Origin: Wukongibacter sp050859025
Lineage (GTDB): Bacteria > Bacillota > Clostridia > Peptostreptococcales > Caminicellaceae
Direction of reading: 5' to 3'
Length of the DNA: 64,000 nucleotides
Assembly (NCBI RefSeq): GCF_050859025.1
Contig: NZ_CP138200.1
Coordinates: 1,302,001 to 1,366,000 of the forward strand
Shown: positions 7,369 to 17,802 of the stretch, in pieces
Layout of the letters: each line of letters opens with the position of its first letter
How positions within the stretch are numbered: the first letter of the stretch is position 1
Program-made: the position numbers and the translations under genes
Notes under the pieces: generated by a model
Databases searched by the model: none
What the model was told of the DNA's origin: nothing
What the model saw: the letters and a program-made list of their open reading frames with translations, nothing else

Positions 7369-9048
7369 TTGACAATAATAAGGTTAGAGATGAATGATTG
7401 GCTATACAATGCAGGACTGGTTGGACTATATAGTATTCTGAAGCATTCAGGTGATATAGTTGAACCTAAAGTACAGCAACAATATATAGAGTTTAACTTG
7501 TCTGTATTAGATGGATTTGAAGAAAAGTATTTCAAATACTTTATTGATAAATATGAAAAATATCTATCATGGCACAAAATTGTGTCATATGGTGATGTAA
7601 TAAACTACTATGAAGATAATAATTTTGAGCATTTTGGCGAAAAAGACTTAGAAAGTCTAAATAAGTATATAAAAGATGTAATAAAAAAATATTTGAAAAG
7701 TGCTAGCTATAAGTCAGCATATGATTTAATAGATAGTAAACATAATATATTAGATTATGTAAGCGAAATAAATGCAGTAAAGTTGAAGAAGAAAGAAAAT
7801 ATAGAGGATAAGATTTTTGAAATAAAGGATATATTCTCAAAATTGAAAATTATAATTGCTTATTGTAATAAGCTAGAAAATAAGAGATATTTGGCTGGCA
7901 AAAATGTAATATATACTATGATAAAGAATTCTTGGAATGGTATATGCTTTCTAAATCCTCAGACAAAGGAAAAAGATATATATTTAGACTATAAATCTTA
8001 CTTTGTCGATACTATACGCAGCTATATGGAAGATAATAGAGAAAAGTATAAGTATAAATGTTTTATTTGTGATAGAGAAATAAGTGACTTAAAAAATGAC
8101 CTGAGTTTTATGAATAATATTGGATTTGATGTTAGTAGGAAATCTTCACATGTTTGGAACTTTAACAATGATGTAGCAGTATGCCCTATATGTAAGTTGG
8201 TGTATTCTTGCATACCAGCAGGTATTACATATGTATATAATAAGGGAATATTTATAAATGATAACCATAGCTTTGACAGATTGGTTAATATAAATAGTAA
8301 AATTAGAGATGAAATCTTAAAGGAACAAGATATGAATCAAACGCTTACATATAAAGCATTAGTTAACTCAATCCAAGAGCAGGTGAATAATAAGTTAAAA
8401 TATGAGCTTTCAGATATACAAATTGTCAGATATGAAGATGAAAAATATAGATTTAACATACTATCAAGGAAAATGCTAAAAACAATCAATAAAGTAAAAG
8501 ACGACCTAAACAAAATAATAAATAGTGGTTATAGAGAAATAAATACTTACTTTAATATTTATCCCCTTGTGATGGATAGGATACTAAATAACCAAAATAT
8601 GTTTACACTTATACATAAACTTCTAGCATATAAATTATCTAAACCCAAGGAGTGTAGGTTTGGAATATCACACATAATGAGAATAATCAATATAAATTCA
8701 AAGTCATTGGAGGGTCTGGGATATATGGGAAAAATAGATGAAAAGGTTATAAAAAATGGAAATAGAGCAGGATATTATCTAAGAGAAAGATATAGTGATA
8801 AAGGAGCAAAGGACAAGCTAAATGGAATTTCCTACAGATTATTGAATGCTTTAAAAACTAATAACAAAAATATGTTTATGGATACTTTACTAAACTGCTA
8901 TTTATATGCTCAAAAAACAGTTCCAGCTATATTTATGGAAGCTTTAAAGGATGAAGAAAAATTTAAAACTATCGGCTATGCCTTTGTAGCTGGTCTAATA
9001 GAGGGAAAAGATAATAAGAAAGCGGGGGAAAATAACGATGAAAAGTAA
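7369..9048 (+). CDS. cas8b: Type I-B Cascade large subunit Cas8b (Cst1-like)
   Basis: This 559-residue protein begins NDWLYNAGLVGLYSIL, typical of the Cst1 branch of type I-B large subunits. It carries a split zinc-binding motif: CFIC near residue 231 and CPIC near 272. The large subunit recognises the PAM and helps open target DNA (family knowledge). The start is TTG 7369 after GGGGGTGAT. It overlaps cas7 by 11 bp, as in a tightly coupled Cascade operon. Subfamily naming is less certain than the role. Confidence 0.88.
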   Translation: MTIIRLEMNDWLYNAGLVGLYSILKHSGDIVEPKVQQQYIEFNLSVLDGFEEKYFKYFIDKYEKYLSWHKIVSYGDVINYYEDNNFEHFGEKDLESLNKYIKDVIKKYLKSASYKSAYDLIDSKHNILDYVSEINAVKLKKKENIEDKIFEIKDIFSKLKIIIAYCNKLENKRYLAGKNVIYTMIKNSWNGICFLNPQTKEKDIYLDYKSYFVDTIRSYMEDNREKYKYKCFICDREISDLKNDLSFMNNIGFDVSRKSSHVWNFNNDVAVCPICKLVYSCIPAGITYVYNKGIFINDNHSFDRLVNINSKIRDEILKEQDMNQTLTYKALVNSIQEQVNNKLKYELSDIQIVRYEDEKYRFNILSRKMLKTINKVKDDLNKIINSGYREINTYFNIYPLVMDRILNNQNMFTLIHKLLAYKLSKPKECRFGISHIMRIININSKSLEGLGYMGKIDEKVIKNGNRAGYYLRERYSDKGAKDKLNGISYRLLNALKTNNKNMFMDTLLNCYLYAQKTVPAIFMEALKDEEKFKTIGYAFVAGLIEGKDNKKAGENNDEK

Positions 9049-9922
9049 TATGAGTCCAAAGGGATTAACCATATCAATGGTTTTTGAAGCAGAAAGTGCA
9101 AACTATGGAGAGTCTGTAGGAAATGTAGCATCACTTAAGAAGATAGCTAGAGGTCAGGGAGAACAATATACCTATATTTCAAGACAAGCGATTAGATATA
9201 ATATAGTTGAACAGCTAGGTGAAGAATGTGCAACAGTCAAGGCAGAAGGTAGTGGAGATAAGAAAGTAATTCAATTTAATCAAGATGCAACAATAAAGGA
9301 TTATCCAGAACTAGATTTTTTTGGTTACTTAAAAACAGAAAAGGGGACACAGGGAAAGAAACGTTCAGCTAAGGTAAGACTCTCAAATGCCATATCCCTT
9401 GAAACATTTAAAGGAGACTTGGACTTCTTAACCAATAAAGGATTAGCCGATAGAATAAATGAAAATATGAATATAGCACAATCAGAAATACATAGATCAT
9501 ACTATAGATATACCATAGCGGCTGATTTAGACCAAATAGGAATAGATGAAGAATATGATATAGAAATAGATAATGAAGAAAAAGCAAGAAGAGTTAACAT
9601 CCTATTAGATACAGTAGCCCTATTATATAGAGATATTAGAGGAAGAAGAGAAGATCTAAAACCTTTATTTGCTATAGGAGGAGTATATAGGATTAAAAAT
9701 CCAGTGTTTCAAAATGTTTTAGATGTGAAGGATAATTGCCTAGTTATTAAGCAGATAGAAGGTAGTTTGTTTGACAAAATTAGGAAGGATACTTATTGTG
9801 GATTAATAGAAGGTAAACTTGATAATGACAGAGAGATAAAAGAAAGATTGAATGCCAAATCTATGCCAGAGTTCTTCAATATTTTAAAAGAAAGGGTAAA
9901 AGAATATTATGAAGGAAACTAA
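9038..9922 (+). CDS. cas7: Cascade backbone Cas7 (Cst2/DevR)
   Basis: The 294-residue protein has the Cst2/DevR N-terminus GLTISMVFEAESANYGES and the downstream YTYISRQAIRYNI. Several copies of Cas7 coat the guide RNA in the Cascade complex. It overlaps the cas8b end by 11 bp and the cas5 start by 14 bp. Confidence 0.93.
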   Translation: MKSNMSPKGLTISMVFEAESANYGESVGNVASLKKIARGQGEQYTYISRQAIRYNIVEQLGEECATVKAEGSGDKKVIQFNQDATIKDYPELDFFGYLKTEKGTQGKKRSAKVRLSNAISLETFKGDLDFLTNKGLADRINENMNIAQSEIHRSYYRYTIAADLDQIGIDEEYDIEIDNEEKARRVNILLDTVALLYRDIRGRREDLKPLFAIGGVYRIKNPVFQNVLDVKDNCLVIKQIEGSLFDKIRKDTYCGLIEGKLDNDREIKERLNAKSMPEFFNILKERVKEYYEGN

Positions 9923-10688
9923 AAAGGCGATACGACTAAGGTTTTATCAAAACATGGCAAATTACAAGAAGCCTACTAGTTTTCAACTCAAGGAAACATA
10001 TCCATTACCTCCATACTCTACAGTAATAGGAATGATTCACTATTTATGCGATTATAAAGAATATAAAGAGATGGATATAAGTATACAGGGCAAATATTAC
10101 TCTAAAGTAAATGATTTATTTACAAGATATGAGTTTAAGAATGGAATGAAATATGATAAGGCAAGACATCAAGTAAAATCAGGCGAGTTTGGAATAGGTA
10201 GAGGAGTTTCTACGACAGAGCTTTTAGTCGATGTAGATTTGTTAATTCATATAATACCAAAGGATCAAAACTTAGTCGAGGAAATAAAACAAGCTTTTGA
10301 ATATCCTAGAGAATATCCTTCTTTGGGAAGAAGAGAGGATCTAGTTACTATAAATGAAGTTAAGCTGGTTGATATTTTTGAAAGAGAATTGGATGAAGAT
10401 ATGCATTTAGAAAAAGACTATACAGCTTATGTCCCCTTAAAACTTATTACAAATGAATCAATAATATTAGAATCTGAAAGTGAGGGTCATGGTATTAGAA
10501 GTAGAGGTACCAGATACAGACTCAACAAAGATTACAAGCTAGAGAATTTTGGAACAAAGAAGTCACCTAAGGTATTTAGAAGGTGGAACAAAATAGATGT
10601 AGTATATACATCAAGTATCATAGCAAGTGAATTTGAAGATGAAGCCTTGCTAATGGATGAAGATAATAATATTATTTTTGCTGTTTAA
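9909..10688 (+). CDS. cas5: Cascade subunit Cas5
   Basis: This 259-residue Cas5 protein of the RAMP superfamily binds the 5' handle of the guide RNA. The family segment PTSFQLKETYPLPPYSTVIGMIHYLC is seen near residue 20, and a glycine-rich stretch (GIGRGVSTTELLVDV) follows. Its start overlaps the end of cas7, and cas3 starts 15 bp downstream. Confidence 0.92.
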   Translation: MKETKKAIRLRFYQNMANYKKPTSFQLKETYPLPPYSTVIGMIHYLCDYKEYKEMDISIQGKYYSKVNDLFTRYEFKNGMKYDKARHQVKSGEFGIGRGVSTTELLVDVDLLIHIIPKDQNLVEEIKQAFEYPREYPSLGRREDLVTINEVKLVDIFERELDEDMHLEKDYTAYVPLKLITNESIILESESEGHGIRSRGTRYRLNKDYKLENFGTKKSPKVFRRWNKIDVVYTSSIIASEFEDEALLMDEDNNIIFAV

Positions 10689-10703
10689 TGTAGAAAGGAT
10701 GAT

Positions 10704-12926
10704 ATGGTGAATAATTATTTAGCTAAATCTAATCCAGTAGAAACCATACAGCAGCATACGGATAATCTTATAAAAAATTTTAATATTTTAAAATCAATAT
10801 ATCCCAATTTGAAAATAAATTGGGATATATTATACCTTGCATGTCTATATCATGATTTAGGAAAAATGAACCGGAAATTCCAAGACAAAATTGAAAGAAG
10901 AATAAAACAAGAGGATGAGATTCCACATGGAATTCTAAGCCTGTCATTTGTAAATACAAAAGAGCTAAAAAATAAAGGTATAAAGAAGGATGAAATAAAA
11001 ATTCTAGTTCATTCTATAGCGTATCATCATGAAAGAGATTTAGATTATAGTAACAATTTATTAGAGCAAGAGGTGGAATTATTAAAAGATGAACTAGATG
11101 ACTTTATATATGAAAAAGCAGATAGTCTACAAATAAAAAAAATAGGAGCAAGGTATTTTTCAAAGGATAGAATATATCAGAAGGATAACGATAAGATGTT
11201 CTTCGACTATATAATGATTAAAGGGTTATTAAATAGAATAGATTATGCTGCTAGTGGTTACATAGATGTTGAAAAGGAAAACGACTTTTTAGTTGAAAGT
11301 TTAAGCAAATTAATAGAGCGGTGGAAAGAAAAAAATCAGAATGCTCAATGGAATGATTTACAGAATCATATGATATTACATAGAGAGAATAATGTTATAG
11401 CAATAGCTCAAACTGGCATGGGGAAAACAGAGGCTGGATTACTATGGATAGGTGACAATAAAGGATTCTTCACACTACCATTAAAGACAGCAATAAATGC
11501 AATGTACAAAAGAATAGCTAGTGAAATCATAAAGGATGATTTTGAAACAAAGATAGGATTATTACATTCTGATACCTATAGTGAGTATCTAAAAGATGAT
11601 CCAAAGGAGATAGATATTGATGAGTACTATAATAAGACGAAACAGCTATCTTTACCACTTACGATCTGTACATTAGATCAGATATTTGACTTTGTATATA
11701 GATATAGGGGATTTGAATCTAAGCTTGCAACTTTAGCATATTCAAAAATAGTAATTGATGAGGTGCAGATGTATTCTTCTGATTTATTAGCATATCTAAT
11801 TCTTGGACTATACTATATTACTAAGTTAGGTGGAAAATTTGCTATTCTGACTGCTACATTGCCTAGTTTAGTTATAGACTTATTGCAGGATGAAGAGATA
11901 GAGTTCACTTTACCAAAAACCTTTACAAATAATGAAAAAGTAAGACATAGTGTAAAAGTAGTAAAAGAACGGATAAAGATAAGCTATATTCTAGATTTAT
12001 ACAAGAAAAATAAGGTTTTAGTTATATGTAACACAGTAAAAGAAGCACAGAGGATATATAAAGAATTAGAAGGCATAGAAGATGTCACTTTATTTCATAG
12101 CAATTTTATAAAAAGAGATCGTAAGGAAAAGGAAGACAAGATATTACAGATTGGGAAAAGGCATTCAAAGGAACATGGTATATGGGTTACAACTCAGGTA
12201 GTAGAAGCATCACTTGATATTGATTTTGATATACTCGTTACAGAGCTTTCTGACTTAAATGGTCTTTTCCAAAGATTGGGAAGATGTTATAGAAATAGAG
12301 AATATAAAGGTCAAGGACATAACTGTTATGTTTTTAATGGTGGAGAAAAAGAGTGTAGTGGTGTTGGATATGTTATAGATAAGGATATTTTCAATTTGTC
12401 TAAACAGGCCATTGAACGTATTGATGGTAAGTTATACGAAGAAGAAAAGATGAGGCTAGTGTCTGAACTTTATACAACTGATAAATTAAGAAATACTGAA
12501 TATTATAAGGCAATTAAATCTACTATAGATTACGTGAAAAGTATAGACGATCATGAAAAGGGAAAATCGGAAGTTAAGAAGATTTTTAGAAATATCAATG
12601 CGTTGACAGTTATTCCAAAGGGGGTATATAGAGATAATCATATAGAGGTAAGGGAGTATATTAAAACTCTATCACAGGAATATAGCAAGGATATGAGTCA
12701 GAATGAAAGAAAAAAGATGAAGAGTAAAAAAGCAATAGATAGAAGTAAGTTGATGGAATTTACAGTAAGCATCTCTAATGGTAGATTTAAAGGTAGTGTT
12801 ATTGAAAATATACAAATAAACAAATATGAATCTATTCCTATATTTGACTGTGAATATTCAAAAAAATTAGGAGTTCAATATATTGAACGGAAGTCATCAG
12901 AAAAGAATTCTAATAACTTTATTTAG
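10704..12926 (+). CDS. cas3: CRISPR helicase-nuclease Cas3
   Basis: This 740-residue protein has both halves of Cas3. The N-terminal HD nuclease has H50-D51 in CLYHDLGK and further histidines in SIAYHHER. The superfamily 2 helicase has Walker A QTGMGKTEAG near residue 236, the DEAD-like box IDEVQ near 351, motif III TATLP and motif VI QRLGRCYR. Cas3 is recruited by Cascade to shred the target strand. Start ATG 10704 follows GAAAGGATG spacing; GTG 10707 is an alternative. No frame disruption is seen, so interference should be functional. Confidence 0.94.
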   Translation: MVNNYLAKSNPVETIQQHTDNLIKNFNILKSIYPNLKINWDILYLACLYHDLGKMNRKFQDKIERRIKQEDEIPHGILSLSFVNTKELKNKGIKKDEIKILVHSIAYHHERDLDYSNNLLEQEVELLKDELDDFIYEKADSLQIKKIGARYFSKDRIYQKDNDKMFFDYIMIKGLLNRIDYAASGYIDVEKENDFLVESLSKLIERWKEKNQNAQWNDLQNHMILHRENNVIAIAQTGMGKTEAGLLWIGDNKGFFTLPLKTAINAMYKRIASEIIKDDFETKIGLLHSDTYSEYLKDDPKEIDIDEYYNKTKQLSLPLTICTLDQIFDFVYRYRGFESKLATLAYSKIVIDEVQMYSSDLLAYLILGLYYITKLGGKFAILTATLPSLVIDLLQDEEIEFTLPKTFTNNEKVRHSVKVVKERIKISYILDLYKKNKVLVICNTVKEAQRIYKELEGIEDVTLFHSNFIKRDRKEKEDKILQIGKRHSKEHGIWVTTQVVEASLDIDFDILVTELSDLNGLFQRLGRCYRNREYKGQGHNCYVFNGGEKECSGVGYVIDKDIFNLSKQAIERIDGKLYEEEKMRLVSELYTTDKLRNTEYYKAIKSTIDYVKSIDDHEKGKSEVKKIFRNINALTVIPKGVYRDNHIEVREYIKTLSQEYSKDMSQNERKKMKSKKAIDRSKLMEFTVSISNGRFKGSVIENIQINKYESIPIFDCEYSKKLGVQYIERKSSEKNSNNFI

Positions 12927-12950
12927 AGGTGTGATGAATGGGAGAGTAAT

Positions 12951-13442
12951 ATGAACAATATAACGGGGGTAATGGTATATTACTATTTTGTTTGTAAACG
13001 AAAGCTGTGGTTTTTCAAAAATGATATTACAATGGAACAAGGTAACGAGCTTGTAGGCATGGGTAAATTAGTAGATGAAACCTCTTATTGTAGAAATAAG
13101 AAGAACATATTAATAGATGAGACTATAAATATAGATTTCCTAAAGGATTGGAAAGTAATACATGAAGTTAAAAAGTCTAGAAAAATAAGTGAAGCATCAA
13201 AATGGCAGCTGAAATACTATATATGGATATTGAAGGGAAAAGGTGTCGATGTTGAAAAAGGAGTATTGGACTACCCTCTTTTGAGAAAAAGAGAGAATGT
13301 GTTTTTAGATGAAGAGGATGAAAAAGAGCTAAAAAACATCTTAAAGGAAATAAATATAATAGTAGATCTACAAACCCCACCACCAATCATAAAAAAGTCT
13401 ATTTGCAAGAAATGTGCCTACTATGAGCTTTGTTACATATAG
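12951..13442 (+). CDS. cas4: CRISPR adaptation nuclease Cas4
   Basis: Cas4 trims and orients prespacers with Cas1-Cas2. This 163-residue protein has the four iron-sulfur-ligand cysteines expected: C15 (YYFVCKRKLW) and a C-terminal cluster C152, C155 and C161. The nuclease core shows HEVKKSRK followed by WQLKYY (QxxxY-type motif). The length is normal for type I-B Cas4. Its end overlaps the spurious upstream extension of the cas1 frame, not the real cas1 start. Confidence 0.92.
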   Translation: MNNITGVMVYYYFVCKRKLWFFKNDITMEQGNELVGMGKLVDETSYCRNKKNILIDETINIDFLKDWKVIHEVKKSRKISEASKWQLKYYIWILKGKGVDVEKGVLDYPLLRKRENVFLDEEDEKELKNILKEINIIVDLQTPPPIIKKSICKKCAYYELCYI

Positions 13443-13452
13443 GGAGGCTTTT

Positions 13453-14445
13453 ATGGGAGAAACTTTTTATATTTTTAAAGATGGAGACTTGAGGAGGAAA
13501 GATAATAACATAATCGTAAAAACAGTGGAAGGAGATAAGAAAAACTTAAAATCTGAGGTTACAGATGAGATATATCTTTTTGGAGAAATTAGTATGAATA
13601 CTAAAGTATTGAATTTTTTATCTCAAAAGAATATAACTATGCATATATTTAACTATTACGGATTTTATAGTGGCAGTTTTTATCCAAGGGAGGCTAATAT
13701 AAGTGGATACTTACTAGTAAATCAGGTAAAAAAATATGATGATAATGAAGAAAGAATCAAAATAGCAAAAGAAATATTAAAGTCAGCATCTTATAATATA
13801 TACAGGAATTTAAGATATTATAATGGTAGGGGTATTGAACTAGATATACCTATGAAGGAAGTAAAAAGTCTGATGAATAGATTGGATGCTGCTGTAAGTA
13901 TAAATGGACTTATGGGAATAGAGGGAAATATAAGAAAAGTATATTATAGGACTTGGAATAAAATTGTGAAACAAGAAATAAATTTTGTGAAAAGAGTTAA
14001 AAGGCCTCCAGACAATATGATAAATTCTTTAATTTCATTTGTGAACAGTCTCATATATACAACTGTACTTTCAGAAATATATAAAACCCAACTAAATCCT
14101 ACAATAAGTTTTTTACATGAACCAGGGACAAAAAGATTTTCATTATGTTTAGATATTGCAGAGATATTTAAACCTCTAATTGGAGAAAGAATGATATTTT
14201 CACTACTAAATAAGAATCAGATTACTGAAGAAGATTTTGAAAGAGAATCTAACTTCTTATATCTAAAAGAAGTTGGGAAGAAAAAAATACTCATGGAATA
14301 CGATAAATACCTAAGACGAACTATATCACATAAAGAATTGGGAAGAGATGTATCTTACAGGTATCTTATCAGATTAGAGTGTTATAAACTTATAAAGCAT
14401 ATAATTGGAGAAAAAGAATATAAGGGATTTAGAATTTGGTGGTGA
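13453..14445 (+). CDS. cas1: CRISPR integrase Cas1
   Basis: Cas1 catalyses spacer insertion at the leader end of the array. The catalytic triad is visible as E in MGIEGNIRKVYY, H in FLHEPGTKRFSL and D in CLDIAEIFKP. ATG 13453 is chosen because AGGGAGG at 13441-13447 lies 6 bp upstream and the protein then begins METFYIF-like (MGETFYIFKDGDL), as in relatives. It has about 330 residues, normal length. It is followed by cas2 after 4 bp. Confidence 0.94.
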   Translation: MGETFYIFKDGDLRRKDNNIIVKTVEGDKKNLKSEVTDEIYLFGEISMNTKVLNFLSQKNITMHIFNYYGFYSGSFYPREANISGYLLVNQVKKYDDNEERIKIAKEILKSASYNIYRNLRYYNGRGIELDIPMKEVKSLMNRLDAAVSINGLMGIEGNIRKVYYRTWNKIVKQEINFVKRVKRPPDNMINSLISFVNSLIYTTVLSEIYKTQLNPTISFLHEPGTKRFSLCLDIAEIFKPLIGERMIFSLLNKNQITEEDFERESNFLYLKEVGKKKILMEYDKYLRRTISHKELGRDVSYRYLIRLECYKLIKHIIGEKEYKGFRIWW

Positions 14446-14449
14446 TTAA

Positions 14450-14728
14450 ATGTATGTGGTCTTAATGTATGATATAATGATGGATGAATGTGGAGCTAGA
14501 GTACAAAGAAAAACATTTAAGATATGTAAAAGATACTTAACTCATATACAAAAATCTGTTTTTGAAGGAAATTTATCAGAACTTAATCTGATGAAGTTGA
14601 AGAATGAGCTAAGTGCATATATAAGGCAAGATAAAGATTGCTTTATAATATTTAGAAGTAGAGATGAGAAATGGCTGGATAAAGAGTTCTTAGGAAAAGA
14701 GGATGATAAGACATCCAATTTTTTTTAA
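14450..14728 (+). CDS. cas2: CRISPR adaptation protein Cas2
   Basis: This 92-residue ferredoxin-fold protein forms the central dimer of the Cas1-Cas2 integrase. It starts MYVVLMYDI with the conserved aspartate at residue 8. It is the last gene of the cas operon, and the array leader begins directly after it. Confidence 0.93.
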   Translation: MYVVLMYDIMMDECGARVQRKTFKICKRYLTHIQKSVFEGNLSELNLMKLKNELSAYIRQDKDCFIIFRSRDEKWLDKEFLGKEDDKTSNFF

Positions 14729-14915
14729 TAATAATCTGTCAACCATTGATAGTGTAAAAACTATTGGACTTAGACAAATCTAGAAAATATAATAGGTTGA
14801 AGAGTTTTTTATGAAAGTATCATGAGTAAAATTATTTAGAATACATATTAGAATTGGTACATCGACAGAAAGCTGAGTTGAACACTAGCAATATCAATGG
14901 TTTACGATGGATGGC
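14729..14915 (+). promoter_or_regulatory. CRISPR leader with array promoter
   Basis: This AT-rich segment between cas2 and the first repeat has no coding potential. It contains TTGGAC (14764-14769) and TATAAT (14788-14793) with 18 bp between, a plausible promoter for the pre-crRNA in the repeat direction. Its place next to cas2 and the degenerate repeat at the opposite end both mark this as the leader end. Confidence 0.75.
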
Positions 14916-17658
14916 CTGATAATAGAACTACACTAGAATGTAAAGGTATATGTTGGGAAAATAAGATGGAACTCTAGACCCCTGATAATAGAACTACACT
15001 AGAATGTAAAGACAATAAAGGCAATTTTATTATTCAGGCAGGATTTACTGATAATAGAACTACACTAGAATGTAAAGCTCTCTTACAATATTATTGTGCT
15101 TTGTTGCTATTGCCTGATAATAGAACTACACTAGAATGTAAAGTCCTAAGTTATCAATCAATTAAATTCACCTCATTTGTCTGATAATAGAACTACACTA
15201 GAATGTAAAGAAAATTAAAACTGAAAGAAATAGGCACTCATACATTCTGATAATAGAACTACACTAGAATGTAAAGTTAGGAGAATTGTCGTAATGACCA
15301 ACCCCCGCAAGGCTGATAATAGAACTACACTAGAATGTAAAGGTATGATCCTAAGACGGACACCTGGTCTGTAAAAGCCTGATAATAGAACTACACTAGA
15401 ATGTAAAGCAGGAACATACTTCAATCTTTCTTCTAAGTCCTTTTCCTGATAATAGAACTACACTAGAATGTAAAGTTGTCCCACCTAGAGCAATTACTGC
15501 TCTTTTAATCCTGATAATAGAACTACACTAGAATGTAAAGTTGCTTTTATTGCTATATCTTTTATTCCGTTGTATTCCTGATAATAGAACTACACTAGAA
15601 TGTAAAGTAGGAGGCGTAGTATGTATTTATTATAGCATATATGCTGATAATAGAACTACACTAGAATGTAAAGCTTAGAAAAGTATCCAAATAGATTTCA
15701 ACGTATGGCCTGATAATAGAACTACACTAGAATGTAAAGATAGATGAAATAATTTTGGACGTTTTATCTGCATTAGCTGATAATAGAACTACACTAGAAT
15801 GTAAAGATGTTTAAAACTGGGTTGGGATTTTGAAGGGGGTTTTCTGATAATAGAACTACACTAGAATGTAAAGGATATATCCCGATGGGGCTTTATCGTT
15901 TATATTACCCTGATAATAGAACTACACTAGAATGTAAAGCCAATAAGCAGAATGGGTGGAAAGTCCAAGTTAAGACTGATAATAGAACTACACTAGAATG
16001 TAAAGTTTCAATAGTTTATTATCCTCCTAGTTCACTTCTTACTGATAATAGAACTACACTAGAATGTAAAGTAAAAAAAGAGTTGGACGTTTCATTTGGT
16101 TTAGACACTGATAATAGAACTACACTAGAATGTAAAGTCAATAATTGTTTTAAGATAATATCTCTCACAGCTCTCTGATAATAGAACTACACTAGAATGT
16201 AAAGAATGCAGTTACTGCTAGTGATATTGTAGGAGAATACTGATAATAGAACTACACTAGAATGTAAAGTAATCTGTATGTATTTTGGTATCTGTAGCTC
16301 ATTGCCTGATAATAGAACTACACTAGAATGTAAAGTCTCTTGTCTTGGCTTTACACCATTATTCCCATTCAACTGATAATAGAACTACACTAGAATGTAA
16401 AGAAGAAAATCAAATCAACTAAAGTCAAAAAGGGTTATCTGATAATAGAACTACACTAGAATGTAAAGTAGTTTTTCTCTGAATAGTAAATCCCTCTCAG
16501 TAATCTGATAATAGAACTACACTAGAATGTAAAGTGAAAAATAGTCTTTTAATAGCCAAATCATCTATTACTGATAATAGAACTACACTAGAATGTAAAG
16601 GAGGTAAAAAAGGTTTTTTTATGGGCGGACCACCTCCTGATAATAGAACTACACTAGAATGTAAAGTTTAATATGTAGGCTTTAATGTTTCGCTCTGAAT
16701 CACTGATAATAGAACTACACTAGAATGTAAAGATACTTTAAATTGTCTTTTTTCTATATCTAGAGAATCTGATAATAGAACTACACTAGAATGTAAAGTA
16801 AGAAACGTCCAACTCATTTTTTATGGGTGTTAGTCTGATAATAGAACTACACTAGAATGTAAAGACGTTTCCAAACGACCCTATAATATCAAAATCCATA
16901 CTGATAATAGAACTACACTAGAATGTAAAGTTGGTAATGTTCCACCATAATCCTTTGCGTTTTTGCCTGATAATAGAACTACACTAGAATGTAAAGTCAC
17001 CTATAGTTTGTAAGCTATTTACGCCCCTAGATCCTGATAATAGAACTACACTAGAATGTAAAGAAATGTCAGACAATAAAAGTACCGCCAGTGCAGGAGC
17101 TGATAATAGAACTACACTAGAATGTAAAGACTGAATTGAATTGATCTTCAGTCTCGCACTCTTCACTGATAATAGAACTACACTAGAATGTAAAGCAATA
17201 TGTAAGCAAGGAAGATTACGATAAAGTAGTCCTGATAATAGAACTACACTAGAATGTAAAGATTTCTCCTGAGTACCCTTCTGTTTCTATTTGATTACTG
17301 ATAATAGAACTACACTAGAATGTAAAGAAGGCTGTCAGAGAGTCTGATACAATATCGGAAGTACTGATAATAGAACTACACTAGAATGTAAAGTCAAATA
17401 TTCCAAATCCAGAAACGTCAATTGTTGAGCTGATAATAGAACTACACTAGAATGTAAAGGTATTTCCATTTAGCTCTATTTTGTAAAGTTTTCTACTGAT
17501 AATAGAACTACACTAGAATGTAAAGAATGATGTAGACTTTGTTTCTCTACAAGAATCATTTGCTGATAATAGAACTACACTAGAATGTAAAGATACAGCT
17601 TGTTTTTACCAAGTGCATTCCCTCTTTGCTGATAATAGCATTATATTAGTAATAACTT
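14916..17658 (+). CRISPR. Type I-B CRISPR array, 41 intact repeats, 41 spacers, degenerate last repeat
   Basis: The repeat is 30 bp, beginning CTGATAATAG and ending GAATGTAAAG; the intact copies look identical. The first is 14916-14945 and the last intact one 17563-17592. Spacers are 35-37 bp, mostly 36. A terminal copy at 17629-17658 keeps the first ten bases and then diverges. The 3' end ATGTAAAG resembles the clostridial type I-B repeat end ATGTAAAT, supporting transcription on the + strand away from cas2. Spacer 18 (16072-16107) and spacer 29 (16799-16834) share sequence on opposite strands. No spacer is seen to match the rest of the window. Confidence 0.98.
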
Positions 17659-17747
17659 AGAAAGTATTATAATTCTCTATTCACTCAACAAAGAAATAAA
17701 TAGTAAATAATACAGTGTTTGTAAAAAAAAATAGAGAATAGTCAAAA

Positions 17748-17773
17748 AAATATCAATAGAGATATTGATATTT
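17748..17773. promoter_or_regulatory. 10-bp inverted repeat, putative operator of the RHH gene
   Basis: AAATATCAAT and ATTGATATTT are perfect complements separated by 6 bp, located about 30 bp upstream of the start of the ribbon-helix-helix gene. Such proteins usually bind short inverted repeats and control themselves; autoregulation here is inference. Confidence 0.5.
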
Positions 17774-17802
17774 GTCGCTACATAAAGGAGGGTGAATATA
17801 TA

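Noticed and set aside
15885..16178. Open reading frame inside the CRISPR array, with others at 15215-15424, 16187-16372 and 16984-17166
   Set aside because: They are made of translated repeats and spacers (repeated DNRTTLECK or LHSSVVLLS) and have no ribosome-binding site.
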